A DNA stretch of 64,000 nucleotides from Anaerolineales bacterium UBA2317 (GTDB lineage: Bacteria; Chloroflexota; Anaerolineae; Anaerolineales; Villigracilaceae): assembly GCA_002345215.1 (NCBI GenBank), contig DDVH01000004.1:35364-99363 (forward strand), in the 5' to 3' direction. Below, one piece after another: positions 41,490-49,542 of this stretch (its first letter is position 1; the number at the start of each line of letters is the position of its first letter). The notes under the pieces are model-generated. The model saw nothing but the letters and a program-made list of their open reading frames with translations, did not search any database and had not been told where the DNA came from. Both the position numbers and the translations under genes were made by a program.

Positions 41490-42467
41490 CTATTCAGTAA
41501 GATTTCCCTCTTTGAACCTAAACTTACGTCGAGAACTTGGTACTATTTCAATATCTATAACTCCAACAATTTCTCCTGTTTCTAGATTTTTTAATTCACT
41601 AGTATTATTAGATGGAATGTTTAACCAACTACTCCGATAATATTGATTTGGAGATTTCATAACAAATGCTTTGAAATTCTTAACTTTTGTAGTACTTTCG
41701 ATCTCAAAAAAAACAAAATTAGTTATGTTAAATTCCGCAAATCTAAATACATCAAGAACTCTGTTTATCAAGTTCTTTTGAGGTTGTAAATTCTTTAAAT
41801 TCCGAAATTTTTGAACACCGTCTGCTAAACTTGATGATGATATTGCTCCCATATTTAACTCATAGTGTTTTGAAGAAAGATCCCCAGAATTAATAGTTAT
41901 AGATATGGTGTTATGAAAAAACAAAGTAATTTTGGGATTTATAAGGTTGTTGGTTAATTTAGTGGGGAGAGAAGCATTTACTATGGTCGGTTTAAAAGAA
42001 AAGGGTAGAAACAAACTTGCTGCTGAACCGGGGGATAATGGCGAAATTAAAAAAGATACTAATGTAAAATTTCCTAACTCATCAACGGATTGCTTAATGT
42101 TTTCACTCATCACACTAGGATATGTTACAAAACTCATCCCATCTAGTTGTTCTTTCCAAAAGATACGTTTCGGAACCTGAAATGAAATAAGAACCTCTTG
42201 TGTTGATGTATCTCCTTGATTAAATATTGTAAACTGGATGGGATAAAGAGCATAATCATTATCTCCTCCTGGATGTATAAATATCCAATTTTTATTATCT
42301 GGATAGCCATATCCAATTGGACAATTAAATATTGCTATCCCAATATCTGGTTTCTTAAATGCCCCAGACTCTTCTGCAAGTTTGCGATCATGTCTCATCG
42401 CAATTCTAGCACTTAGAAGCCCAATCAGAATTCCAACTATACCAACTATCAGATTTGCTAAATCCAT
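41490..42467 (-). CDS. Membrane-anchored protein of unknown function
   Basis: A 325-residue protein with one N-terminal membrane helix (LANLIVGIVGILIGLLSARI) followed by HDRKLAEES and a predicted beta-rich domain. No family is recognised. It is more AT-rich than its neighbours, with long A and T runs, and uses AGA, ATA and TTA freely, which hints at recent acquisition. It sits alone between the exonuclease and metA, transcribed towards the former. Confidence 0.65.
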   Translation of the reverse strand: MDLANLIVGIVGILIGLLSARIAMRHDRKLAEESGAFKKPDIGIAIFNCPIGYGYPDNKNWIFIHPGGDNDYALYPIQFTIFNQGDTSTQEVLISFQVPKRIFWKEQLDGMSFVTYPSVMSENIKQSVDELGNFTLVSFLISPLSPGSAASLFLPFSFKPTIVNASLPTKLTNNLINPKITLFFHNTISITINSGDLSSKHYELNMGAISSSSLADGVQKFRNLKNLQPQKNLINRVLDVFRFAEFNITNFVFFEIESTTKVKNFKAFVMKSPNQYYRSSWLNIPSNNTSELKNLETGEIVGVIDIEIVPSSRRKFRFKEGNLTE

Positions 42468-42519
42468 ATTTTGTCTTTCAATTAAAAGTTTTGTATATAT
42501 AAAATTATACCTTGTTCAC

Positions 42520-43437
42520 CTACGGAATCTCATTTACATCATACGGCGTGACTTGATAGACATAATAATTCAGCCAATTGGAGAATAACAAATTGGCATG
42601 TCCGCGCCAACGCACGTTTGGAATTTGAGTCGGGTCATCATTTGGATAATAATTTTTCGGCACATGAATTGGCAAACCTTTATTCACATCACGGTCATAT
42701 TCTGCTTTGAGAGTCAATGGGTCATATTCAGAATGACCTGTGACGTAGATATGTCTGCCATCTTTTGAACCTACGATGTAAACCCCCGCTTCTTTTGACT
42801 CAGATAAAACTTGTATCTCGTCTATTTTGGCAATATCTTCGCCTCGAATTTCTGTATGCCGCGAATGTGGCGCGAGAAAAATATCATCGAATCCGCGTAA
42901 CAGATTTTCATTCGGCGCTAAATTTTGATGTTCAAATACGCCGAACATCTTGCGCGGCAAATCATATTTCGGGATTTTGTATTTATGATACAACGCGGCT
43001 TGTGCTCCCCAACAAATATTAAATGTTGATTCAACATTCGTCTCAGCCCAATCAAAAATTTTTGTAAGTTCATCCCAATAATCTACTTGTTCAAATGGCA
43101 TTTGCTCCACTGGCGCACCTGTGACGATGAGTCCGTCAAATTTTTCTCGCTTGATTTCATCAAAAGTGACGTAATGTTTTAGCAAATGTTCAGCGGATGT
43201 ATTTTTTGATTCATAAGAAGCCGTGTGAATTAATGTCACATCCACTTGCAAAGCCGAATTAGAAAGCAAACGCAGAAGTTGTGTTTCCGTAATTACTTTC
43301 GTGGGCATGAGATTCAGAATGGCAACACGCAAAGCACGGATGTCTTGATGTGCTGCGCGTTCTTCATCCATTACGAAAATATTTTCACGTTCAAGAATGA
43401 AGCGCGCGGGAAGTGTGGTAGGAATTTTTACTGGCAT
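42520..43437 (-). CDS. metA: Homoserine O-acetyltransferase (MetA family, Glu111 type)
   Basis: With the ATG at 43437 the protein has 305 residues numbered like the characterised family. The nucleophile is C142 in NICWGAQAALYHKYKIPKYD, and GHSEYDP lies in the C-terminal half. Residue 111 in VTGAPVEQMPF is glutamate, the residue reported to select acetyl-CoA over succinyl-CoA in MetA enzymes, so it should make O-acetylhomoserine. This agrees with the adjoining metY. A longer frame uses a TTG inside an intergenic repeat and is less likely. It is second in the SAM-riboswitch operon. Confidence 0.93.
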   Translation of the reverse strand: MPVKIPTTLPARFILERENIFVMDEERAAHQDIRALRVAILNLMPTKVITETQLLRLLSNSALQVDVTLIHTASYESKNTSAEHLLKHYVTFDEIKREKFDGLIVTGAPVEQMPFEQVDYWDELTKIFDWAETNVESTFNICWGAQAALYHKYKIPKYDLPRKMFGVFEHQNLAPNENLLRGFDDIFLAPHSRHTEIRGEDIAKIDEIQVLSESKEAGVYIVGSKDGRHIYVTGHSEYDPLTLKAEYDRDVNKGLPIHVPKNYYPNDDPTQIPNVRWRGHANLLFSNWLNYYVYQVTPYDVNEIP

Positions 43438-43451
43438 AGGAAGGTATCCAT

Positions 43452-43503
43452 GTAAACAGGTAGACAAGTAATAATATGAATAAATGTTTACCTGTTTACT
43501 TGT
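43452..43503. repeat. GTAAACAGGTA-type repeat between metY and metA
   Basis: GTAAACAGGTA, GACAAGTAA, TACCTGTTTAC and TTACTTGT occur in that order, an interleaved layout in which the third and fourth arms overlap by four bases. Copies of the same family lie at 46176-46231 and 55702-55759. Confidence 0.8.
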
Positions 43504-43510
43504 TTACATC

Positions 43511-44797
43511 TTACGCGCTAAGCGCCTGATCAATATCCCAAAGAATATCTTCGATATCTTCGAGACCAATACTCAAACGAATAAAATCTGGACTGACACC
43601 CGCCGCTTTTTGTTCTTCATCACTGAGTTGTGAATGTGTTGTGCTAGCAGGATGAATAGCAAGAGATTTCGCATCGCCAAAATTAGCAACATGCGTGAAG
43701 AGTTTGAGATTGTCAATAAATTTTGCTCCTGCTTCACGTCCGCCTTTGACTCCAAAGCCAATCACTGCACTAGGACCTTTTGGTAGATATTTTTGTGCGC
43801 GTTCGTAATCAGGATGATTCGGCAAGCCTGCATACGTAACCCAATTGACGTTAGGATGGTCAGATAAAAATTCTGCAACGGCTTGTCCATTTTTTACATG
43901 ACGTTCCATTCGTAAAGATAATGTTTCTAAACCTTGAATAAAAACCCAAGAGTTAAATGGGGATTGGCAAGTTCCAATATCACGCAAGATGCCAGCGCGT
44001 GCTTTGGAGATAAATGCGAGTGGACCGAAATCATCTGCATACACAACATCATGATACGAAGCATCAGGTGTATTGAAATTTTTATGACGTTCGCTTCCAG
44101 ACCATTTGAATTTGCCACTATCTACAATCACACCACCAATGGTTGTGCCATGACCGCCAATATATTTTGAAGTGGAATGCGTAATGATGTGTGCACCCCA
44201 TTCAAACGGACGACATAAATATGGCGTTGCGGCAGTATTATCTATCATCAAAGGCAAATGATATTCTTCCGCAATTTTTGCAACTTCTTCAATCGGAAAT
44301 ATATTTGAAAATGGATTGCTGACTGTTTCACCAAAAATCAATTTTGTATTTGGCTTAATCGCTTTACGAAAATTTTCAGGGTCAGATGGATCAACCAACG
44401 TCACTTCAATTCCCAAACGCGGAAATGTATATTTGAATTGACTGACTGTTCCACCATATAACTTAGATGACGAAACAATATGGTCACCTGCTTCACAAAT
44501 TGCAAAGATGGCAGTTGCTTGTGCGGCATGACCAGAACTCACTTCTAATGCAGCAATGCCACCTTCCAAATCTGCGATTCGTTTTTCAACAATATTCGAT
44601 GTGGGGTTCCCAATACGCGTGTAAATATTCCCTGCTTCTTGCAATGCAAACAAACGTGAAGCACGGTCAGTGCTTTGCAAATCATACGCCGTCGTTAAAT
44701 AAATTGGCGCAGCGCGACTGCGTGTTACAGAATCAGGTTCATAACCTGCATGTAACTGTCGAGTCGTAAAACCTAACGAACGTTCAATTGTGGACAT
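43511..44797 (-). CDS. metY: O-acetylhomoserine sulfhydrylase
   Basis: A 428-residue PLP enzyme that makes homocysteine from O-acetylhomoserine and sulfide. It begins STIERSLGFTTRQLHAGYEPD; AAGGAGAG lies just before this ATG. Key motifs are YTRIGNPTSNIVEKRIADLE, SSGHAAQATAIFAICEAGDH, the Schiff-base lysine in HSTSKYIGGHGTTIGGVIVD, and a MetY-type FNSWVFIQGLETLSLRMERH. Codons upstream of 44797 lie in the riboswitch and are not coding. Expression should fall when SAM is abundant. Confidence 0.96.
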   Translation of the reverse strand: MSTIERSLGFTTRQLHAGYEPDSVTRSRAAPIYLTTAYDLQSTDRASRLFALQEAGNIYTRIGNPTSNIVEKRIADLEGGIAALEVSSGHAAQATAIFAICEAGDHIVSSSKLYGGTVSQFKYTFPRLGIEVTLVDPSDPENFRKAIKPNTKLIFGETVSNPFSNIFPIEEVAKIAEEYHLPLMIDNTAATPYLCRPFEWGAHIITHSTSKYIGGHGTTIGGVIVDSGKFKWSGSERHKNFNTPDASYHDVVYADDFGPLAFISKARAGILRDIGTCQSPFNSWVFIQGLETLSLRMERHVKNGQAVAEFLSDHPNVNWVTYAGLPNHPDYERAQKYLPKGPSAVIGFGVKGGREAGAKFIDNLKLFTHVANFGDAKSLAIHPASTTHSQLSDEEQKAAGVSPDFIRLSIGLEDIEDILWDIDQALSA

Positions 44798-44839
44798 AAT
44801 TCTCTCCTTGAATATGATGTATCCGCCCTTCAGAAGAGT

Positions 44840-44876
44840 TAAAAAAATAACCTCTTCTGAAAGTACAAGAAGAGGT
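44840..44876 (-). terminator. Expression-platform terminator of the SAM riboswitch
   Basis: On the minus strand CCTCTTCT, a loop and AGAAGAGG are followed by TTATTTTTTT, an intrinsic terminator between the aptamer and metY. Confidence 0.9.
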
Positions 44877-44892
44877 ACACGTCTATACCGTC

Positions 44893-45014
44893 CTCTCATC
44901 TTCCAGATAATGAATAGCATTTGCTATTCTTATTTGCCGAATTTGGCACCTGAACATTTCTGTCTGGTTGCCGAAGCTTCAAAGGGTCGGTCCCTCCGCT
45001 TCTCTGGATAAGAG
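44893..45014 (-). ncRNA. SAM-I (S-box) riboswitch aptamer
   Basis: The minus strand shows the S-box landmarks in order: CTCTTATCCAGAGAAGCGG, AGGGACCGACCCTTTGAAGC, TTCGGCAACC, AGGTGCCAAATTC, and the closing GATGAGAG that pairs with the 5' CTCTTATC. SAM binding would favour the terminator at 44840 and switch off metY-metA. Confidence 0.96.
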
Positions 45015-45033
45015 CGAATATTTAATTTCGCAG

Positions 45034-45063
45034 TTTATAACATAGCGAATTGTATTGTGTCAA
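45034..45063 (-). promoter_or_regulatory. metY-metA promoter
   Basis: TTGACA (45058-45063), an 18-base spacer and TATAAA (45034-45039) on the minus strand lie just after the asd stop, about 20 bases before the riboswitch. This makes metY-metA separately transcribed from lysC-asd. Confidence 0.88.
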
Positions 45064-45082
45064 TACCCAAACGGGTACTCTT

Positions 45083-46144
45083 TTATAACAAACCTTCATT
45101 TACCAACAACTCAGCATTATAAATAGAACCACCAGCCGCACCACGAATTGTATTATGAGATAAAACAACAAACTTAATATCAAATAAAGAATCTTTTCTC
45201 ACACGACCAACAACTGTTGACATACCTTTGCCAGTTAATCGATCTAATCTCGGTTGAGGACGATCCGCTTCTTCTCTTAAGTGGATAACTGGTTTGGGCG
45301 CGGAAGGTAATTCTCTCGCCTCAGCAGGGGCTTGATAATTGCTGAGGATTTGCAAAACAGATTGAATGTCAGCAGGAGGCGATGAAAATTCCACGCTTGC
45401 ACACACCGTATGACCATCTATCACTGCCACGCGATTCGTATGTGCTGAAAATTTTATATCTGCAAAATCAATTTTGTTTTGATTTAATTTTCCAAGCATC
45501 TTGCGTGGTTCTGTTTCAACTTTTTCTTCTTCACCACCATTGCCAACATTCGGAATAATGTTATCCATAATATCAAGTGATGACACACCGGGATAACCCG
45601 CGCCAGAAAGTGCTTGCAACGAAACAGCAAAAACTTTTTTAACACCGAAAGCATCATCCAACGCTTTGAGTGCAACTGTTAAACCTGTGCTTGTGCAATT
45701 TGGATTCGTAATAATACATCCGCTCCAATTGCGAATTTTTCTTTGCTCTTTGACGAGATGAATATGATTCGCATTCACTTCAGGAAGCAACAACGGCACA
45801 TCTTCTGCCTGACGAAACGATGAAGCATTCGAACAAACCGCAACTCCAGCTTTTGCAAATTGCGGTTCGAGTTCTTTTGCAACATCACTATGCAATGCTG
45901 AAAAAACAATTTTTGCTTGCACTGCTTCAACAGATGCAAGCACGATAATCATATCCTTTGCATAATCGGGCATAGGTGTATCTAATATCCATCGCGTTGC
46001 TTGCGAATATTTTTGTCCAGCCGAACGGTCTGATGCGGCAAGTGCAACAACTTTAAACCATGGATGATTATCTAACAACGAAATAAATCTCTGACCAACC
46101 GAACCTGTGGCTCCGAGAACTGCTACGGGGATGGGGGATGACAT
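45083..46144 (-). CDS. asd: Aspartate-semialdehyde dehydrogenase, archaeal/fungal type
   Basis: A 353-residue NADP enzyme reducing aspartyl phosphate. It opens PIPVAVLGATGSVGQRFISLL, has the nucleophile cysteine in IITNPNCTSTGLTVAL, and LSGAGYPGVSSLDIMDN with the catalytic histidine region KFSAHTNRVAVIDGH. The long second domain identifies the archaeal/fungal branch rather than the enterobacterial one. It follows lysC by 81 bp containing a repeat and provides semialdehyde for threonine, methionine and lysine. Confidence 0.95.
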   Translation of the reverse strand: MSSPIPVAVLGATGSVGQRFISLLDNHPWFKVVALAASDRSAGQKYSQATRWILDTPMPDYAKDMIIVLASVEAVQAKIVFSALHSDVAKELEPQFAKAGVAVCSNASSFRQAEDVPLLLPEVNANHIHLVKEQRKIRNWSGCIITNPNCTSTGLTVALKALDDAFGVKKVFAVSLQALSGAGYPGVSSLDIMDNIIPNVGNGGEEEKVETEPRKMLGKLNQNKIDFADIKFSAHTNRVAVIDGHTVCASVEFSSPPADIQSVLQILSNYQAPAEARELPSAPKPVIHLREEADRPQPRLDRLTGKGMSTVVGRVRKDSLFDIKFVVLSHNTIRGAAGGSIYNAELLVNEGLL

Positions 46145-46175
46145 TGTTTATTCTCCTAATTTGTTATGTATAAAT

Positions 46176-46231
46176 GTAAACAGGTAAACAAGTAGACATG
46201 TGTATCTGTTTACCTGTTTACTTCTCTACTT
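46176..46231. repeat. GTAAACAGGTAAAC-type repeat overlapping the lysC stop
   Basis: GTAAACAGGTAAAC, AAGTAGAC, GTTTACCTGTTTAC and CTCTACTT occur in the interleaved X-Y-X'-Y' order. The last arm contains the lysC stop codon. Relatives lie at 43452 and 55702. Confidence 0.8.
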
Positions 46232-47638
46232 CTCAACAATCAACTCATGCAACGTTCTAACTGCATTCTCTGTATCATTTGCATCTACAACCAAACTAAT
46301 CGAAACTTCAGATGAACCTTGTGCAATCGCAAGTACATTGACGCCATTGTTTCCCAATTGACTAAAAACTTTCCCAGCCACACCGGGCGTATGCCGCATT
46401 CCCGCGCCAACCACAGTCACAATCGAAACATCATCTGTTGACCAAACTCTGTCAATGTCATCTTCTTCAATTTCATGTGCAAAAGTTTTTTCTAATGCAT
46501 TCAAAACAGATGGCGCAGTTTCTGAGGGTACAGCAAAACAAATTGATTGTTCGGAGGATGCTTGTGTAATCAATGGCACACTTGTTTTTGTAGATGCAAC
46601 TGCACCAAATGCACGCGCCGCAACACCAGGCACGCCCAACATGCCGCGTCCTTCAATCGTCACCAATCTTTGTTTTTGAATCGCAGTCACTGCTTTGATG
46701 ACATGCCCATTCTTTTTTCCACTTGCCGTTAATCGCGTCCCTTCATGCGTTGGATTGAATGTGTTGCAAATTCTTAATCCAATACCTGCATCTACAACGG
46801 GTCGTATCGTTTTGGGATGTAACACTTTCGCGCCGTAATAGGCTAACTCAGCAATTTCTCCGTAACTGATTTCGGATAATGTTTTTGCTGATGAAACAAT
46901 GCGTGGGTCAGTGGTCATGACTCCATCTACATCTGTCCAAATCCAGACTTCGTTTGCTGGTAATACAGAACCAATAATTGCAGCGGTGTAATCGCTTCCT
47001 CCTCGACCTAACGTTGTGATTACACCTTCAGCATTTGCTCCGATGAAACCTGTTGTGATGACGATATTTCCTTCGTTTAATAATGGATTTAATAATGCTT
47101 GTGTTTTTTCTTTGGTGATTGCAAAATCAGGGTGTGCATTTTGAAAATTAGAATTGGTGACTATAAATTCATTTGCTTCAATTCCTTTTGCTTTAATTCC
47201 CGCCTCGTTGATTACTGCTGTTAATAACCTCAAACTCATTCGTTCCCCAAGTGAAGCCACTGCATCCAACACCCGCGGACTTGCTTCACCGAGAACTTGA
47301 ATCGCATTACATAAATTGACAAAGATTTGAATTAATGCATTGATTTCTTTTTTCGTTTCTTCTAACAACGATTTATTTTTTATCAATGTCTCTGCGGCAG
47401 AAAAATGTTTTTCTCGAAGTGTAGATTCTGCTTGAGCAAGTGAATCAGGCTTGCCCGAAGAAAAGAAGCGAGCTGAGTCTAATAATAAATTCGTCACGCC
47501 TGCCATAGCAGAAGTCACAACCACCATGCGATTCCAATCTTTTTGTGCATCACGAATAATTTGTGTTGCACTTATCAATGCATCTGCTGACCCAACAGAT
47601 GTTCCCCCAAATTTCATTACAAGCGTTTTTTGTTGCAT
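46226..47638 (-). CDS. lysC: Aspartate kinase
   Basis: A 470-residue monofunctional aspartokinase: VMKFGGTSVGSADALISATQ, VLDAVASLGERMSLRLL, TLGRGGSDYTAAIIG and WIWTDVDGVMTTDPRIV, followed by two ACT domains (LVTIEGRGMLGVPGVAARAF and VSIVTVVGAGMRHTPGVAGK). The size and ACT pair fit the threonine-sensitive group of about 450-470 residues. AAAAGGAG precedes the start. Its leader carries a threonine attenuator (47765-47963), which supports threonine as end-product signal. Confidence 0.96.
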   Translation of the reverse strand: MQQKTLVMKFGGTSVGSADALISATQIIRDAQKDWNRMVVVTSAMAGVTNLLLDSARFFSSGKPDSLAQAESTLREKHFSAAETLIKNKSLLEETKKEINALIQIFVNLCNAIQVLGEASPRVLDAVASLGERMSLRLLTAVINEAGIKAKGIEANEFIVTNSNFQNAHPDFAITKEKTQALLNPLLNEGNIVITTGFIGANAEGVITTLGRGGSDYTAAIIGSVLPANEVWIWTDVDGVMTTDPRIVSSAKTLSEISYGEIAELAYYGAKVLHPKTIRPVVDAGIGLRICNTFNPTHEGTRLTASGKKNGHVIKAVTAIQKQRLVTIEGRGMLGVPGVAARAFGAVASTKTSVPLITQASSEQSICFAVPSETAPSVLNALEKTFAHEIEEDDIDRVWSTDDVSIVTVVGAGMRHTPGVAGKVFSQLGNNGVNVLAIAQGSSEVSISLVVDANDTENAVRTLHELIVEK

Positions 47639-47656
47639 AATTTTCTCCTTTTCCTA

Positions 47657-47752
47657 AGACATGACATGTCTCACACAGGTTGTGAAATTCAATAATCATT
47701 GCTCGGATGAAATCCATAAATGATTATGCTATCTCGGAGACATGTCATGTCT
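47657..47752. repeat. Nested inverted repeat AGACATGACATGTCTC
   Basis: AGACATGACATGTCTC (47657-47672) and GAGACATGTCATGTCT (47737-47752) are perfect 16-bp inverted arms. Inside them AATAATCATT and AATGATTAT pair again. The element lies between the attenuator terminator and the lysC ribosome-binding site, and in RNA it would be a large stem upstream of lysC. Confidence 0.8.
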
Positions 47753-47764
47753 GTAACTTGAAAT

Positions 47765-47797
47765 AACAAAAACGCCCCGCGTTTTCCGCGAGGCGTT
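47765..47797 (-). terminator. Intrinsic terminator of the threonine attenuator
   Basis: On the minus strand ACGCCTCGCG, GAAAA and CGCGGGGCGT form a 10-bp stem with one G-T wobble, followed by TTTTTGTTATTT. It ends the leader transcript before lysC unless the antiterminator forms. Confidence 0.93.
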
Positions 47798-47830
47798 GTG
47801 TGTTTTGACTTAACCTAAAATTTGGTCACA

Positions 47831-47923
47831 TCATCCCAAGCACAAATCCCTCACGGAGAGCCGAGAGGTAGTAGTGGTCATGGTACCCAAGCCGTGCTTG
47901 GCGTTGTTGATGTGACTGTACAT
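47831..47923 (-). CDS. Threonine-rich leader peptide of the lysC attenuator
   Basis: Two in-frame starts exist: ATG at 47923 (30 residues, starting MYSHINNAKHG) and ATG at 47881 (16 residues). Both include the control run GTMTTTTSR, with codons ACC ATG ACC ACT ACT ACC. The run is followed by LSVRDLCLG and a TGA at 47831-47833. Three RNA segments can be paired: CCTCTCGG (47861-47868) with CCGTGAGG (47849-47856) as protector, and CCGTGAGG with CCTCGCGG (47786-47793) as antiterminator; the latter arm is also the first arm of the terminator. A ribosome waiting at the threonine codons masks the first segment and so permits antitermination. Confidence 0.87.
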   Translation of the reverse strand: MYSHINNAKHGLGTMTTTTSRLSVRDLCLG

Positions 47924-47934
47924 AATTGGGCGGT

Positions 47935-47963
47935 ATTCTATGTGAGAGATGGGAATGTGTCAA
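47935..47963 (-). promoter_or_regulatory. lysC-asd promoter
   Basis: A consensus TTGACA (47958-47963), a 17-base spacer and TAGAAT (47935-47940) on the minus strand. The predicted start near 47928 is about five bases before the upstream leader-peptide ATG. Confidence 0.9.
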
Positions 47964-48072
47964 GGATGATTTTTTGATTTGTAACTTTTTGATGAGTTCA
48001 GCGTATTATCTATATAATTTCATGTAAAATTATGCTTCGAAACGATTTATGGGAAAACAATTTGAAACCAAT

Positions 48073-49524
48073 ATGAAAAAACTTTCTTACCTTTCTTTTT
48101 TGTTGTTGATATGTATCACAGCCTGTGCGCCACAAACACAAGCAAATGTTGATGAAACCACGCTTGCATTAGAAGAATGTATCTTAACTTCTCCTGGTGG
48201 TAGACAAATAGATGCTGAATGTGGTGTATTGATTGTGCCTGAAGACCGTGCTAACCCAGAAGGCAGGCAAATTGAATTACATGTGGCTGTGATTCCTGCT
48301 ATTAAACGCAACCCACAACCTGACCCATTATTTATGTTAGCAGGTGGACCGGGGCAATCTGCCATTGAAGCATTCCCTGTGATGATTTCATTACTCAGGC
48401 AAATTCATGAAGACCGAGATATTGTTTTGGTGGATCAACGTGGAACAGGCAAATCAAATCCATTACGATGTTTGGGTGAAGAAGATGAAGAATTGGAATC
48501 TGAAGAAGTCGTAGATAAACTCAAGGATTGCCCAGATACACTTGATGCTGATTTACATTTTTACAATACCGAAATCGCAATGACTGATTTAGATGAAGCT
48601 CGCGCGGCTTTGGGATATGACAAAATAAATATTTATGGCGCATCGTATGGTTCTCGTGCCGCCATTACTTATTTGCGCATGTTTCCTGAACATGTTCGTA
48701 CTGTCACATTAGATTCAGTCGTTGACCCAAGCTTTGTTATCTTTATGACTTCTGCACAAGATGGTCAAGCCGCATTGGAGTCATTGTTTGCAAGGTGTGA
48801 AAATGATGAGGCTTGCCGAACAACTTTCCCGAAGTTGCGAAGCGAATTTACATCTTTGCTTTCTCGTTTAGAAGAATCTCCAGCAGAAATTTCTATGCCG
48901 CATCCGGTTACCAATCAACCGATTGATTTAACGATCACGCCAGAAATTATCACAGGCATGGTTTTCAATACAATGTATGTTCCAGATTTTGTGGCGACAT
49001 TGCCGCTGTCAATTCATTTGGCATATGCTGATGAAAATTATGTTCCGTTGATCGCGCAAGGTTTGCAAGTGAATGGAAATTTATATGACGGCATGTTTTA
49101 TGCTGTGGCTTGCACAGAAGATGCGCCGTTGATTTCTGCTGATGAAGCCGCTGAGAATAGCGAGCAAACTGTGTTTGAAGATAGAACTGTAAATTTTTCT
49201 GCTGTGTGTAGTGAGTGGCAAAAAGGTGAAGTTTCAGATGCGTTTCGTGCGCCAATTACATCTGATATTCCCGTGTTGATTCTTTCTGGTGAGGCAGACC
49301 CCATTACGCCGCCGTATCATGCTGATAAAGTTGCTGAAAGTTTAACGAATGAATTGCATTTGATTTTTGATGATATGGGACATGGCAACTTAAACAGCAT
49401 TTGTAGCGTGAATATTTTCAATGATTTTATTGAAACCGCCTCAATCGATGGGTTAGATGTTTCGTGCGTGGATGCAGTTCAACCGCCTCCATTTTTTGTT
49501 GATTTCAGTGGACCTCGTCCATAA
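48073..49524 (+). CDS. Secreted alpha/beta-hydrolase lipoprotein (tripeptidyl-peptidase/TAP type)
   Basis: Starting at the ATG at 48073 gives a lipoprotein signal MKKLSYLSFLLLICITAC and 483 residues. The hydrolase has the oxyanion segment FMLAGGPGQSAIEAFP, VLVDQRGTGKSNPLRC, the nucleophile elbow IYGASYGSRAAITYL, and a C-terminal TAP-like lid with the acid and histidine in LSGEADPITPPYHAD and FDDMGHGNLNSICS. Relatives are exported proline- or tripeptidyl-aminopeptidases. It lies 18 bp ahead of an ABC exporter operon and may share its transcript. Confidence 0.9.
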   Translation: MKKLSYLSFLLLICITACAPQTQANVDETTLALEECILTSPGGRQIDAECGVLIVPEDRANPEGRQIELHVAVIPAIKRNPQPDPLFMLAGGPGQSAIEAFPVMISLLRQIHEDRDIVLVDQRGTGKSNPLRCLGEEDEELESEEVVDKLKDCPDTLDADLHFYNTEIAMTDLDEARAALGYDKINIYGASYGSRAAITYLRMFPEHVRTVTLDSVVDPSFVIFMTSAQDGQAALESLFARCENDEACRTTFPKLRSEFTSLLSRLEESPAEISMPHPVTNQPIDLTITPEIITGMVFNTMYVPDFVATLPLSIHLAYADENYVPLIAQGLQVNGNLYDGMFYAVACTEDAPLISADEAAENSEQTVFEDRTVNFSAVCSEWQKGEVSDAFRAPITSDIPVLILSGEADPITPPYHADKVAESLTNELHLIFDDMGHGNLNSICSVNIFNDFIETASIDGLDVSCVDAVQPPPFFVDFSGPRP

Positions 49525-49542
49525 CAAGTTAAGGGCATAATT

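Noticed and set aside
43438..43467. TTG start of metA
   Set aside because: The extension lies within a dispersed intergenic repeat and shifts E111 and C142 from family numbering.
47825..47925. T-box or lysine riboswitch ahead of lysC
   Set aside because: The GGGTACC near 47885 looks at first like part of a T-box, but the AGGGTGGNACCGCG motif and specifier hairpin are absent and no lysine-riboswitch landmarks are present. The Thr-codon peptide with three alternative stems explains the region better.
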